DNA of 10,765 nt from the NCBI GenBank assembly GCA_900550775.1, contig URTH01000046.1, positions 1-10,765 of the forward strand, written 5' to 3'. A program made the position numbers and the translations under genes. Below, piece after piece: positions 1-7,557 of this stretch. The notes beneath the pieces were generated by a model. That model made no database searches. It was not told where the DNA came from and was given only the letters and a program-made list of their open reading frames with translations. The stretch's first letter is position 1, and the number at the start of each line of letters is the position of its first letter. Source of the DNA: an uncultured Eubacteriales bacterium (GTDB lineage Bacteria; Bacillota; Clostridia; Monoglobales; Monoglobaceae).

Positions 1-816
1 GAGCATAACTTCCCGGACTTTTTGGACAATCTGTCCAGCTGTAAGTCGCCGCATCAGATGTTTGGCGCAATCTTAAAGACCTACTATGCAGAAAAAGAGG
101 GCATTGACCCCAAAAACATTGTCAATGTTTCGGTGATGCCCTGTGTCGCAAAGAAGTTTGAAAGCAGCCGTGAAGAGATGGAGGCAGCCGGTCTGCGCGA
201 TGTGGATATCGTAATCTCCACCCGTGAGCTTGCCAAGATGATTAAGGAGGCCGGTATTCAGTTTACCGAGCTGCCGGAGGAAGCGTTTGACGCACCCTTT
301 GAGGAGGCCAGCGGCGCCGGCGTAATCTTTGGCGCAACCGGCGGCGTTATGGAGGCCGCACTGCGCACGGTCGCTGAAAAGATTACCGGAAAAGAACTCC
401 AGTCGATTGAATTTGCACAGGTGCGCGGCACTGACGGCATCAAGGAGGCAACGGTGCCGGTCGGCGATTTGAATGTCCGTATCGCGGTTGCGCACGGTCT
501 CGGCAATGCGCGGAAACTTCTGGAGCGCATCCGCAGCGGCGAAGCCAGCTACGAATTTATCGAAATCATGGCATGCCCCGGCGGTTGTGTAACCGGCGGC
601 GGTCAGCCCATCGTTTCGGCAAGAAAGCAAATGGATATCAACCTGAAGGCAGAACGTGCCAAGGCACTTTACAGTGAGGACGCCAACGCGCCGATCCGCA
701 AGAGTCATGAGAACCCGGATATCATCAAGCTGTATGAGGAATTTCTCGGCGAGCCTGGCGGACACAAAGCACACGAGCTTTTGCACACCCACTATCACGC
801 ACGGCCGAAATTCTAA
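1..816 (+). CDS. hydA: [FeFe]-hydrogenase catalytic subunit, C-terminal part (5' truncated by window edge)
   Basis: The frame is open from base 1 and ends at TAA 814-816, giving 271 residues without a start, so this is the C-terminal part of a longer protein. Two of the three H-cluster signatures are visible. L2 is MPCVAKKFE at residues 46-54, with ligand C48. L3 runs from E188 to P203 with pattern ExMACxxGCxxGGGQP and contains C192 and C196; by family knowledge C196 bridges the 4Fe-4S cubane and the diiron subsite. The first signature (TSCCPxW) and the N-terminal Fe-S domains must lie upstream. The segment SSCKSPHQMFGA (residues 12-23) and the C-terminal LLHTHY tail are typical of the HndD/HydA large subunits of electron-bifurcating or NAD(P)-linked enzymes, which reversibly reduce protons to H2 in the cytoplasm. 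The exact hydrogenase subgroup and partner subunits cannot be told from this piece. The symbol is the generic one for the catalytic subunit. Confidence 0.95.
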   Translation, partial: EHNFPDFLDNLSSCKSPHQMFGAILKTYYAEKEGIDPKNIVNVSVMPCVAKKFESSREEMEAAGLRDVDIVISTRELAKMIKEAGIQFTELPEEAFDAPFEEASGAGVIFGATGGVMEAALRTVAEKITGKELQSIEFAQVRGTDGIKEATVPVGDLNVRIAVAHGLGNARKLLERIRSGEASYEFIEIMACPGGCVTGGGQPIVSARKQMDINLKAERAKALYSEDANAPIRKSHENPDIIKLYEEFLGEPGGHKAHELLHTHYHARPKF

Positions 817-843
817 TCTGCCGCAGCAAAACGAAACCAAAAG

Positions 844-877
844 AACGGAGCAGACCATACGTGGTCTGCTCCGTTTT
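844..877. terminator. bidirectional intrinsic terminator between convergent genes
   Basis: A 14-bp perfect stem pairs 844-857 with 862-875 around the four-base loop TACG. On the plus strand it is followed by a short run (TTTT, 874-877), and on the minus strand by CTTTT. It lies 27 bases after the hydrogenase stop and about 18 bases beyond the stop of the minus-strand macroglobulin gene, so it can serve both. The stem is long and stable but the T-tracts are short on both sides. Confidence 0.82.
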
Positions 878-895
878 ATGTTATGGTATGGTGTT

Positions 896-3800
896 TTAGC
901 GGATCGTCAGAAGGTCATCTTCGCCCCAGGTCAGGCTGTCTCTGCTCCGCAGACTCTGCACCAAAGTTCCCTCTGCACGGTAGGTACCCGGACTGATGAC
1001 CCTTGCATAGTAATAATAGAGTCTGCCGGTGTAGAAACGGCTGTTGTAGTCATAAAACCGCACCTTTTGACCGTCCGCCTCCGCATAGCGCAGGCAGCCG
1101 AGTCCAAACCGTCCCGTCTCGTTTTCGTCCATCTTTGCGGAATTCTCGACATAAGCCAGCCCGGCCGGCAGGTAATCGGTCACGGAATATGCGCCGTCTA
1201 ACGCCAAATCGCTGTAATCAATCCAGAGGTTCACCCGTACCAGGTCGCCCTCACGCAGTTCCTTGGTCGCGTTTTCATCGCCAACCTTATAATAGCGGCG
1301 TTTTACCTGAATCCGCGAATCCATCGCCGTGTCGGCATCAATAGCCTTTGCTCTGGCAGTAAGCACCTCCACATCGCCGTTGACCTCTAAGATCTCCAGT
1401 TCGTCCATTTGACTGCCCGGCACCGTCAGCACAAAGCTGCCAAAGTCTTTCAGATCAGCGGTTTTGGTATCGCCAAAGAGCCGATAGGTCACACTGCCCG
1501 TCTCTGCCGTGCTGTCTCTCAATGCTTCTTTCAGGTAAGAAACCTCCTCTAGGTTAATGAGCGCGTCCTCGGTCTCGTTTTCGATACTGTAACGGTACAG
1601 GCCGTCCCGCTCCGGCTTTTGCAATACAGCCGCCAGATAGGCCGTCTGCGCCGTCAGCGTTCGGATTTTATCCCGGCTGTCCCCGACCGAAAGAATCGCA
1701 TACGGCTCTGATTTCTCAATAGAAGGCAGGAGATACCGATCATAGATTGCAGACGCTGTCTCCGTCTCTCCGAGCGAGAGGTAGGCAAGCGCCAGATAAA
1801 TCGCATCCTGCGCGTCCATCGTATCCATCTCCGAAAAGCGCTGCAAATCATCCAGCACCGGCTCGCCCAGCTGCGTCAGACCATAGAGGGCGCAAAGCTT
1901 ACTGTCCTCATTTTCTCCTTCATACCGGTCATACAGATACCTGCGCAGCGTATCAAAATTCCATGCATCCTTAAAATAGGGCATGAGCCGCACAGTGAGA
2001 TTCAAATCGCTCTGTGCATAGGGCAGCATCGCCGCACCGCCGTCCTCTTTTTGATAAGCGGTCGGATCAAAGTAAACGGTTTCCTCTTCGGCAAGATCCG
2101 GGAAATACGTGCGAATCAGTTCCTTTGCCGCGGTCGCTGCCGCATACTTTTCAACCCGGTCACCGTATACGCTGCAAAGATTCAGCAGCCGATACAAATA
2201 CTGACCTCTGCCGCGGTCGGTAAAGATCACGTGGCTCAGCCCTGTGCTGTCCGCCGAAATCCGCATTCCGGCCGACGCGCTCTCACGGTTCACCGTCTGT
2301 TTCTGCCGATATCCGTCGATCACGCGGTACGGATGCTCAATGCTATCCTGCTTTCCCTGCTCCGTCTGCGCCGCAATCACCAGGCAGTCCTCACCGGCAA
2401 AGTACATCTCCCACAAGGGAATCGTCACATGCTGATACGCCTTTGCGGTCGCCGTCTGCTTTTCCTCCGGGTTACTCTTGCGGTAAACCGTAAAGGTCAC
2501 CGTCTCATCACGGTTCAGTCCATCGCCGTATGCGCTGACCGAGAGGGACGGAATGTCTCCCGTTAAGAAGGTGCTGTTAAGTGCATAGTTGATAAACATG
2601 GGCTGGCTGACCGCGATCGCTTGCACCAGGTTACCGGCCATGTAGTCCTCGGTCACGCCGGACAGGGTCAGCCGCCAAGCGGTGATGTTATCCGGCAGCG
2701 TAAAGCTGTATACCGCCTCTCCGTTCTCGTTGGTCCTGATCCGATCAAACAGCGCCGTATCCCGAAAATCGCTGCGTGCATCAATTGCGCCCTCTTCCTC
2801 AGCCGGCTCCGGCTTACTGCTTGCACGATCTTCCGCTGCACACGCCGCCTCCTTTGCGTTGTTAGCACCGCCGATTCCGCCGGAAGCCCTTCCCATATCA
2901 CCGTCCTCGGCAGAGTGCGTTGCAGCGCTTCGCAAAAGGCCGTGACCGACGTTTTGGTATAAATCGCGCAGCGTATCCACTGCGTGATCGCGCAGAGAAA
3001 GCTGTGCCTCATCCACCACACTGAGGTTTAAATCGGCCTGTTTCGGATTTCCGTTTTGATCCTTCACCGTAATCGTCAGCTGACAGGTGTCACCGGGCAG
3101 ATACTGTTCCTTATCCGTCTGTACCGAAATGTTCAGCGCCTCATCTTCCAGCGCGTACCGCAGATTTTGATACATGCGATAACCCGACTGATAATGTCTG
3201 CCGTCAAAATAGTATGCCATCACATAAAAGTTTGGCGCATCCTCCTTGCGGAAGGTGTCACGGTATTCGTTTTGTGTGATGCGATAATCTACGATTCCGT
3301 TTCGCGCCTTTACAAAGAGTGTTTGCCCTTTTTCTGCCGCGTCCTTGCCCTCTTTTAAGGTAAGCGCTACTTCCTCGCCGTCCCGATAGCTTTCTTTGGC
3401 GCCGTCCAGGTAACAACCCGCATCTTCCGCATCATAGAACGACCAACGGTCATACAAATACTGTTCTTCCGTGATGGTGCGGCCTGCCGCATCGGCGGCG
3501 GTCAGCACCACATAATAGCGCTCGCCGTCACGGTTTGGCAGATTCCACTGTTCTTTTGCCGTGCCGTTTTCATCGGTCGTCATGGCAAATGTCTTGATCT
3601 TTTCTTCTTTCGTCTCATAAATGTATCGGGGTACATTCTTCTTTTCAATAAAATCGTATTCGGTGCCGTCCTGAATCTTTTCTTCATAGGAACGGTACAC
3701 CTCGGCCTTTACCTTGCGGCCTGCCGCCGGTGCTGCCAGATAGTCCCCGTAGTGCGCTGCACTGCCGTCCAAAAGGCGCTCCAGAGTCACATCGTTAAGA

Positions 3801-5872
3801 GATACCTGCACCGATGCGGTCTTTCCGTTCCGCGTACCCTCCGCCGCCATGGCGGTATCGCGCTGAAAGACCCGTACGCTACACTCGTCTCCGATCTCGC
3901 CCAGCTCCGGCATGGTTGCACTCACCTTGACACGGATCGCGCTTTCCGGCCCGTGATACTCTGCGGCCGCCGCCGGTGCAGTAAAGGAGATGACCGCGTT
4001 GCCGTCCGCATCGGTCACTGCCGTTCCGCTTGCGATCACGTCATAGCGGTAACCCTCCTCGTCCCACGAATCGCCTGACACCTGATAAGTAACCGCCAGA
4101 TCCGGCAGCGGCGTTCCCTCATAAAAGGCCGCCTTGATCGCCGCATTTACGGTATCGCCGGCAAAGATCGCGGCTTTGTCCGCCGAGACACTGAGGCTGT
4201 ATGCCGGTTTTTGATAATCTGCAACCTCAAAATAAACCTGACCTAAGGTGATATTATTTTCTTCCTTATAGTTCCCCTGATAAACCGTAATGCAATAGCC
4301 GCCGGACGAGAGCGCCGGCAGCGTCATCTTGCCGGAATACACACCGTTTTCTACGGTAAAGGTCTGCTTTTGCAATACGGAATGGGCGTCGCGCCAGTAG
4401 CCTTGGCTCAGCACCGCCGTCACACTGCCGACCGCACCGCGCTCCCGTTGTCTGGGCTTTGCAAAGCCCCACAGAGAAACCGCATCCGATTTTTGGTACA
4501 AAGACCGATCGGTCTGCAGTACCGTCCAGTAATCGTCCCGTCTCGCCTCGCTACCGTCAGCCGCATACGGATCCTGTGTGCCGACAAAGACGCAGCGACC
4601 CTCCGCCGATGTGACAAAAAGCTCAGTAATGCGCTCAGACGGCTCGGTGACTACAGCCAATCCGTTCTCGTCCGTCCGATAGACTGCGCCGGTTGCCGCG
4701 CTCTTAACTTCCGCATTGCCGACAGCCTTGCCCGTTTTGATACTGTTGACCCATACCAGCGTTTTGTCCGCATCGCTGATCACCTGCAGCGGCAGATCGC
4801 TGATTTGCAGCACCATATACTCGGTGTTTTGTCCACACTGCACCGCAAGAAGGTAAAAACCCTCCTCCAGGCGATCCGGCAGCGTAATGCTTGCGCTGCC
4901 ATAGACCGACAGTTCCTCTGCCGTAAACTGCATCACACATTCCATCTGCTGCGCATCTTCGCCGATGTCCTTCGGGCGGCTCACCGACGCCCAAACCGGA
5001 AACGCCTGCATGGCGCGCACGTCCTGTATTGCCTTTTGATCCTCGGCATACCGATAGACACGAACCGCGGCGTCAACGGATTTTTTATTGCTGTCATACA
5101 CCCAAAGGTCAACAGTGGGCGCGGCCGTGGCAGAAAACTCCTCATAATTAGAGGATAGCCACAGAGAGGTTCCCGTCTCCTCCTCTTCCTCGCTGCCCGG
5201 CTCTGCCTCGGTCTCAAAGGAGAACACGGTATCTTCCGCAATCCGGCCGCCGCTGATCGGGCTGACAAGACCGGCCGCCGCCACGACCGTGTATACCGTG
5301 CCGTAATCCAGGCCTTTCGGAACAAACACCGCCGTGTTGTTATGATATTCAAACGCGCCCTCCACGGCCGGGGAAATGGAGAAATAATCCTCCATGGCTG
5401 CATGTTCCTCACCGGCAAAAACATCCTCATTATATGTAATTTCAATGCCGGAATTGACCGGAACGCCGGTTGCCGCCTGCGCCGGGAATACCGCGCTGAC
5501 CGCAAAACGTTTTTGCGTCTGGAACGCCCACGTGAGCGTCTCGTTTTCGTCCTGCCAGCAAAAACGGTACAATGTATTGCCGGATAACGTCTCGGACGGA
5601 GTCACATAAAACTCCGTCTCACTGTGTTCTTCCACCAAAAGCGGCGGCTGACCCTCTATCGAAAGCGACATTTCCACTGTCTCCGCCGTTTTCGCCTCCG
5701 GCGTTGTCAAGATCCAGGTTCCGTCCGGGTCAGCGCTGCTGGCCGAACCCGAAACCGGAGTCAGTCCGTAGCCGGATTTTTCACCCTCATACACGGCCGA
5801 TGCCGGCAGGCAGCCGAGCAGCATCAGCAAACTCAGCAGCGCGGCGCACCATCTCTTTCCCATTTTCATCAT
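896..5872 (-). CDS. secreted alpha-2-macroglobulin-like protein (MG2/A2M domains, Ig-like N-terminus, no thioester motif)
   Basis: This is a 1658-residue exported protein. The start at 5872 has AGGAGG at 5878-5883, five bases upstream. Residues 1-26 form a signal peptide whose LLGC box (C21) suggests a lipoprotein; cleavage after ASA (26) is the alternative. Visible domains, in order: an SbsA-type Ig-like domain (about 126-222); an acidic linker (224-233); an MG2-like domain (about 445-550) and MG3-like domain (555-670); an MG5/6-like segment with YLPGD and VVDEA (916-960); a flexible Ala/Gly/Glu-rich linker at the bait-region position (about 977-1033); the A2M core motif LPDNITAWRLT (1059-1069); a helical thioester-domain-like region (about 1215-1430); and a C-terminal beta domain with DYLPAGL (1566-1572). 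The CxEQ thioester is absent: the matching stretch near 1230-1243 reads LCSVYGDRVEKY. Bacterial relatives are thought to trap proteases or protect the envelope. A role here is inferred. No LPXTG or other wall anchor is seen at the C-terminus. Confidence 0.9.
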   Translation of the reverse strand: MMKMGKRWCAALLSLLMLLGCLPASAVYEGEKSGYGLTPVSGSASSADPDGTWILTTPEAKTAETVEMSLSIEGQPPLLVEEHSETEFYVTPSETLSGNTLYRFCWQDENETLTWAFQTQKRFAVSAVFPAQAATGVPVNSGIEITYNEDVFAGEEHAAMEDYFSISPAVEGAFEYHNNTAVFVPKGLDYGTVYTVVAAAGLVSPISGGRIAEDTVFSFETEAEPGSEEEEETGTSLWLSSNYEEFSATAAPTVDLWVYDSNKKSVDAAVRVYRYAEDQKAIQDVRAMQAFPVWASVSRPKDIGEDAQQMECVMQFTAEELSVYGSASITLPDRLEEGFYLLAVQCGQNTEYMVLQISDLPLQVISDADKTLVWVNSIKTGKAVGNAEVKSAATGAVYRTDENGLAVVTEPSERITELFVTSAEGRCVFVGTQDPYAADGSEARRDDYWTVLQTDRSLYQKSDAVSLWGFAKPRQRERGAVGSVTAVLSQGYWRDAHSVLQKQTFTVENGVYSGKMTLPALSSGGYCITVYQGNYKEENNITLGQVYFEVADYQKPAYSLSVSADKAAIFAGDTVNAAIKAAFYEGTPLPDLAVTYQVSGDSWDEEGYRYDVIASGTAVTDADGNAVISFTAPAAAAEYHGPESAIRVKVSATMPELGEIGDECSVRVFQRDTAMAAEGTRNGKTASVQVSLNDVTLERLLDGSAAHYGDYLAAPAAGRKVKAEVYRSYEEKIQDGTEYDFIEKKNVPRYIYETKEEKIKTFAMTTDENGTAKEQWNLPNRDGERYYVVLTAADAAGRTITEEQYLYDRWSFYDAEDAGCYLDGAKESYRDGEEVALTLKEGKDAAEKGQTLFVKARNGIVDYRITQNEYRDTFRKEDAPNFYVMAYYFDGRHYQSGYRMYQNLRYALEDEALNISVQTDKEQYLPGDTCQLTITVKDQNGNPKQADLNLSVVDEAQLSLRDHAVDTLRDLYQNVGHGLLRSAATHSAEDGDMGRASGGIGGANNAKEAACAAEDRASSKPEPAEEEGAIDARSDFRDTALFDRIRTNENGEAVYSFTLPDNITAWRLTLSGVTEDYMAGNLVQAIAVSQPMFINYALNSTFLTGDIPSLSVSAYGDGLNRDETVTFTVYRKSNPEEKQTATAKAYQHVTIPLWEMYFAGEDCLVIAAQTEQGKQDSIEHPYRVIDGYRQKQTVNRESASAGMRISADSTGLSHVIFTDRGRGQYLYRLLNLCSVYGDRVEKYAAATAAKELIRTYFPDLAEEETVYFDPTAYQKEDGGAAMLPYAQSDLNLTVRLMPYFKDAWNFDTLRRYLYDRYEGENEDSKLCALYGLTQLGEPVLDDLQRFSEMDTMDAQDAIYLALAYLSLGETETASAIYDRYLLPSIEKSEPYAILSVGDSRDKIRTLTAQTAYLAAVLQKPERDGLYRYSIENETEDALINLEEVSYLKEALRDSTAETGSVTYRLFGDTKTADLKDFGSFVLTVPGSQMDELEILEVNGDVEVLTARAKAIDADTAMDSRIQVKRRYYKVGDENATKELREGDLVRVNLWIDYSDLALDGAYSVTDYLPAGLAYVENSAKMDENETGRFGLGCLRYAEADGQKVRFYDYNSRFYTGRLYYYYARVISPGTYRAEGTLVQSLRSRDSLTWGEDDLLTIR

Positions 5873-5888
5873 ACTCTCCTCCTTATTT

Positions 5889-5951
5889 CTGCCATCGTTT
5901 TAGGGCAGTTTTCCGTTTGCATCTACGTTTTAGACGGCGCAAACAGGAAAA
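5889..5951 (-). promoter_or_regulatory. two adjacent hairpins in the leader of the macroglobulin gene
   Basis: The distal hairpin pairs 5939-5951 (TTTTCCTGTTTGC read on the minus strand) with 5909-5920 (GCAAACGGAAAA), 12 bp with one bulged base. Its 18-base loop can fold further through TCTA/TAGA. The proximal hairpin pairs CTGCC (5904-5908) with GGCAG (5889-5893) around a 10-base loop. Both loops carry the same octamer, CTAAAACG on the minus strand (CGTTTTAG at 5926-5933 and 5896-5903, 30 bases apart). The ribosome binding site follows immediately at 5878-5883. The pairing is seen directly; regulatory use is inference. I found no convincing sigma-A promoter between 5884 and 5994. Confidence 0.4.
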
Positions 5952-5993
5952 AGGTTCCTGGTTTTTCAAATTTTTCGGTATTAAAAACCAGAC

Positions 5994-6021
5994 AAAAAAG
6001 GCGGCGGCTGATGCCGCCACC
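5994..6021 (-). terminator. strong intrinsic terminator after the SLH-M15 gene
   Basis: On the minus strand a 9-bp GC-rich stem (GGTGGCGGC at 6013-6021 with GCCGCCGCC at 6000-6008, one G-U wobble) closes the loop ATCA and runs directly into TTTTTT (5994-5999). It begins about 10 bases after the stop codon at 6031-6033. It should uncouple, or at least reduce, read-through into the macroglobulin gene. Confidence 0.92.
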
Positions 6022-6030
6022 ACCTTCTTC

Positions 6031-7407
6031 CTACTTACCCAAATAGCTGAAGTGCATATGATCCACCGTACCGCTTACCCAGGCGTTGCCGCCCCAAAGC
6101 CAGCCGTACTTGGCAAAGGTCTGCACCACGATTCCGTCCTGCGGGAAGGAATACGGCGAATTTGCCGGGTCATAAAAGCTGCCGACTACGGTGCCGCTTG
6201 CATATACGCAGTAGTTTTCGTTATAGTTCAGGTCAATCGCCGTTCCGTAGTTATGGTCGGAATACGTGCCGCTGGACATCGCGCTGCGCCATGCGTATGC
6301 GTTGACGTCCTTCAGCGGTGCCTTGACCGGCGCATGATAAATCTCATTAAAGATGGCGATGACATCGTCTTTCAGCACACTGTTAATCCGGAAGGTCAGC
6401 GTAGACGGCACCATCTCATTATTGGCGCCAAGCTTCCAAACATCCACAGTAACCTCGCTCATATGCGCATCGGCCTCCGCCGCGCTGCTATACTTTGCGC
6501 CGTCGCCAAAGATGCGCGCCTCTTTTTCTGCCGCCTCGCCGGAGGCAATCGTCTCAGAATAGGTTTTCAGACGGTATTTTCCGTTCTCATCCTCGGCCTG
6601 AAGCGGTGTTCCGCTGGGTGCAGTGCCGCTGCTGCCGCCGGGTGCCGCCGCAAGTGCTGCGTCCGGATTATCGGCATTGGCAAGCGCCACGGTTGCGCCG
6701 CTTTCCATGGTAATGGTCTTTACCAGTGTTAAAATGCTGTTTCCCTTTGCGTCACGGGTCTGGCGCAGTGTGGTTTTGATGTTTCCGTTTAAGTCACGGC
6801 CGTAACGGATAAAGCAGCGGTATGCAATGATTGCCGCCTCTTCTCTGGTGACTTGGTCATTCGGGCGGAAGCTGCCATCCTCATCCCCGGCCATCAAATT
6901 GTTATCCAGCATAAACGCCACGTGATTTCTTGCCCAGTCGGCAATATCCCGCGCGTCCGTCACCTCGGCAAAGACATTCTCCGACGGGAAATACGGCCCC
7001 AAAACGCCGGCGGAATCCAAAAGGCTTGTCATGATCTTACAAAGCTCTTGCCGCGTCAGCGTTCCCTGCGGAAAGAAATGTCCCTCGCCGTCGCCGCTGA
7101 CAAGGCCTGCATAAAACGCCATGTTCGGGAACGGATCCTGCGTATCGGTAAACGGGTTTTTGGAATGGGTTGACACATTCTCCGCCGTGATGGTGGCGTA
7201 CAAATTGACGGCCACATTGACAAAGTCGCCTCTGGAGATTGCGCCCTGATAGGATTTTGTCGCATATTCCTCCGAGATGATGCTGAGCCGCATCGCACCC
7301 GATACCGCATCGGCCGCCCAAAAGCTTGGGTCATAAGCAAAGACACGCAAAAACGGGCTGCCCAATAATATCATCACAGTCAGGATACCTGCCAGTGTTC
7401 GTTTCAT
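6031..7407 (-). CDS. SLH-domain protein with C-terminal M15 (VanY-like) metallopeptidase domain
   Basis: This is a 458-residue exported protein that probably binds the cell wall and cleaves peptidoglycan stem or cross-bridge peptides. The start ATG (7405-7407) has an excellent site, GAGGTGAT (7413-7420). Residues 1-24 form a signal peptide with likely cleavage after VFA. Three S-layer-homology repeats follow (about 29-73, 84-135 and 145-203), each carrying the conserved S/T-R-x-E/D element (SRGDF, TRQEL, TREEA). A Gly/Ser/Pro/Ala-rich linker lies around 250-270. The catalytic domain holds the M15 zinc motif HxxxxxxD (SDHNYGTAID; H385, D392) and DHMHF (D449 as likely general base, H452 as third zinc ligand), so it looks intact. 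SLH repeats in Firmicutes usually bind pyruvylated secondary wall polymer. D,D-carboxypeptidase and L-Ala-D-Glu endopeptidase activity cannot be separated from sequence alone. The gene has its own promoter (7464-7492) and terminator (5994-6021), and precedes the macroglobulin gene on the same strand. Confidence 0.92.
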   Translation of the reverse strand: MKRTLAGILTVMILLGSPFLRVFAYDPSFWAADAVSGAMRLSIISEEYATKSYQGAISRGDFVNVAVNLYATITAENVSTHSKNPFTDTQDPFPNMAFYAGLVSGDGEGHFFPQGTLTRQELCKIMTSLLDSAGVLGPYFPSENVFAEVTDARDIADWARNHVAFMLDNNLMAGDEDGSFRPNDQVTREEAAIIAYRCFIRYGRDLNGNIKTTLRQTRDAKGNSILTLVKTITMESGATVALANADNPDAALAAAPGGSSGTAPSGTPLQAEDENGKYRLKTYSETIASGEAAEKEARIFGDGAKYSSAAEADAHMSEVTVDVWKLGANNEMVPSTLTFRINSVLKDDVIAIFNEIYHAPVKAPLKDVNAYAWRSAMSSGTYSDHNYGTAIDLNYNENYCVYASGTVVGSFYDPANSPYSFPQDGIVVQTFAKYGWLWGGNAWVSGTVDHMHFSYLGK

Positions 7408-7463
7408 GAAAAATCACCTCAAATTGATATTGATCATTACTCGCATTTTAGCAATATGCTATC

Positions 7464-7492
7464 ATTCTACCACAGTTTTAAAAAAATTTCAA
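7464..7492 (-). promoter_or_regulatory. sigma-A promoter for the SLH-M15 gene
   Basis: On the minus strand the -35 box TTGAAA (7487-7492) and the -10 box TAGAAT (7464-7469) are separated by exactly 17 bases. A TGN extended -10 element (TGG at 7470-7472) abuts the -10 box. The region upstream is rich in A/T tracts and could act as an UP element. The expected start is near 7457, giving a leader of about 50 bases. Confidence 0.82.
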
Positions 7493-7503
7493 CTTTTTAG
7501 ACG
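7492..7503 (-). promoter_or_regulatory. 12-base element upstream of the SLH-M15 -35 box, near-copy in the macroglobulin leader
   Basis: ACTTTTTAGACG on the plus strand touches the -35 box of the SLH-M15 promoter. Eleven of its twelve bases match ACGTTTTAGACG at 5925-5936 in the macroglobulin leader, in the same orientation relative to the gene. It may be a shared regulator site, but both are AT-rich and chance similarity is possible. Confidence 0.25.
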
Positions 7504-7529
7504 TTTTTTTATGAAATAGTAAAAAAGAC

Positions 7530-7542
7530 GGGGAAAAACCCC
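7530..7542. other. small GGGG/CCCC hairpin between the divergent promoters
   Basis: GGGG (7530-7533), AAAAA and CCCC (7539-7542) form a 4-bp perfect inverted repeat roughly midway between the two -35 boxes. Read on the minus strand it is followed after three bases by TTTTTT, so it could be a weak minus-strand terminator or insulator. No transcript is known to need it. Confidence 0.3.
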
Positions 7543-7557
7543 TAAACTTTGTGACAG

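Noticed and set aside
73..858. 261-codon open frame on the minus strand opposite the hydrogenase
   Set aside because: The plus-strand frame carries unmistakable H-cluster motifs. The minus frame also runs through the terminator hairpin and encodes a low-information Cys/Arg/Leu-rich product.
4370..5158. 262-codon plus-strand open frame inside the macroglobulin gene
   Set aside because: It is antisense to a continuous 1658-codon gene, with Arg/His-rich composition typical of shadow frames and no domain.
5941..5966. Plus-strand terminator-like hairpin CAGGAA/TTCCTG followed by GTTTTT
   Set aside because: The stem is only 6 bp, no plus-strand gene ends nearby, and the same bases take part in the better minus-strand leader hairpin.
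5884..5993. Possible sigma-A promoter for the macroglobulin gene (for example TTGAAA or TAGATG boxes on the minus strand)
   Set aside because: No -35 and -10 candidates occur with acceptable match and 16-18 base spacing together.
5572..6732. 386-codon open frame on the plus strand across the leader and the 3' half of the SLH-M15 gene
   Set aside because: It lies antisense to an intact gene and the well-supported terminator, its product is rich in Arg, Cys and His without a recognisable domain, and it has no convincing ribosome binding site. It is a shadow frame.
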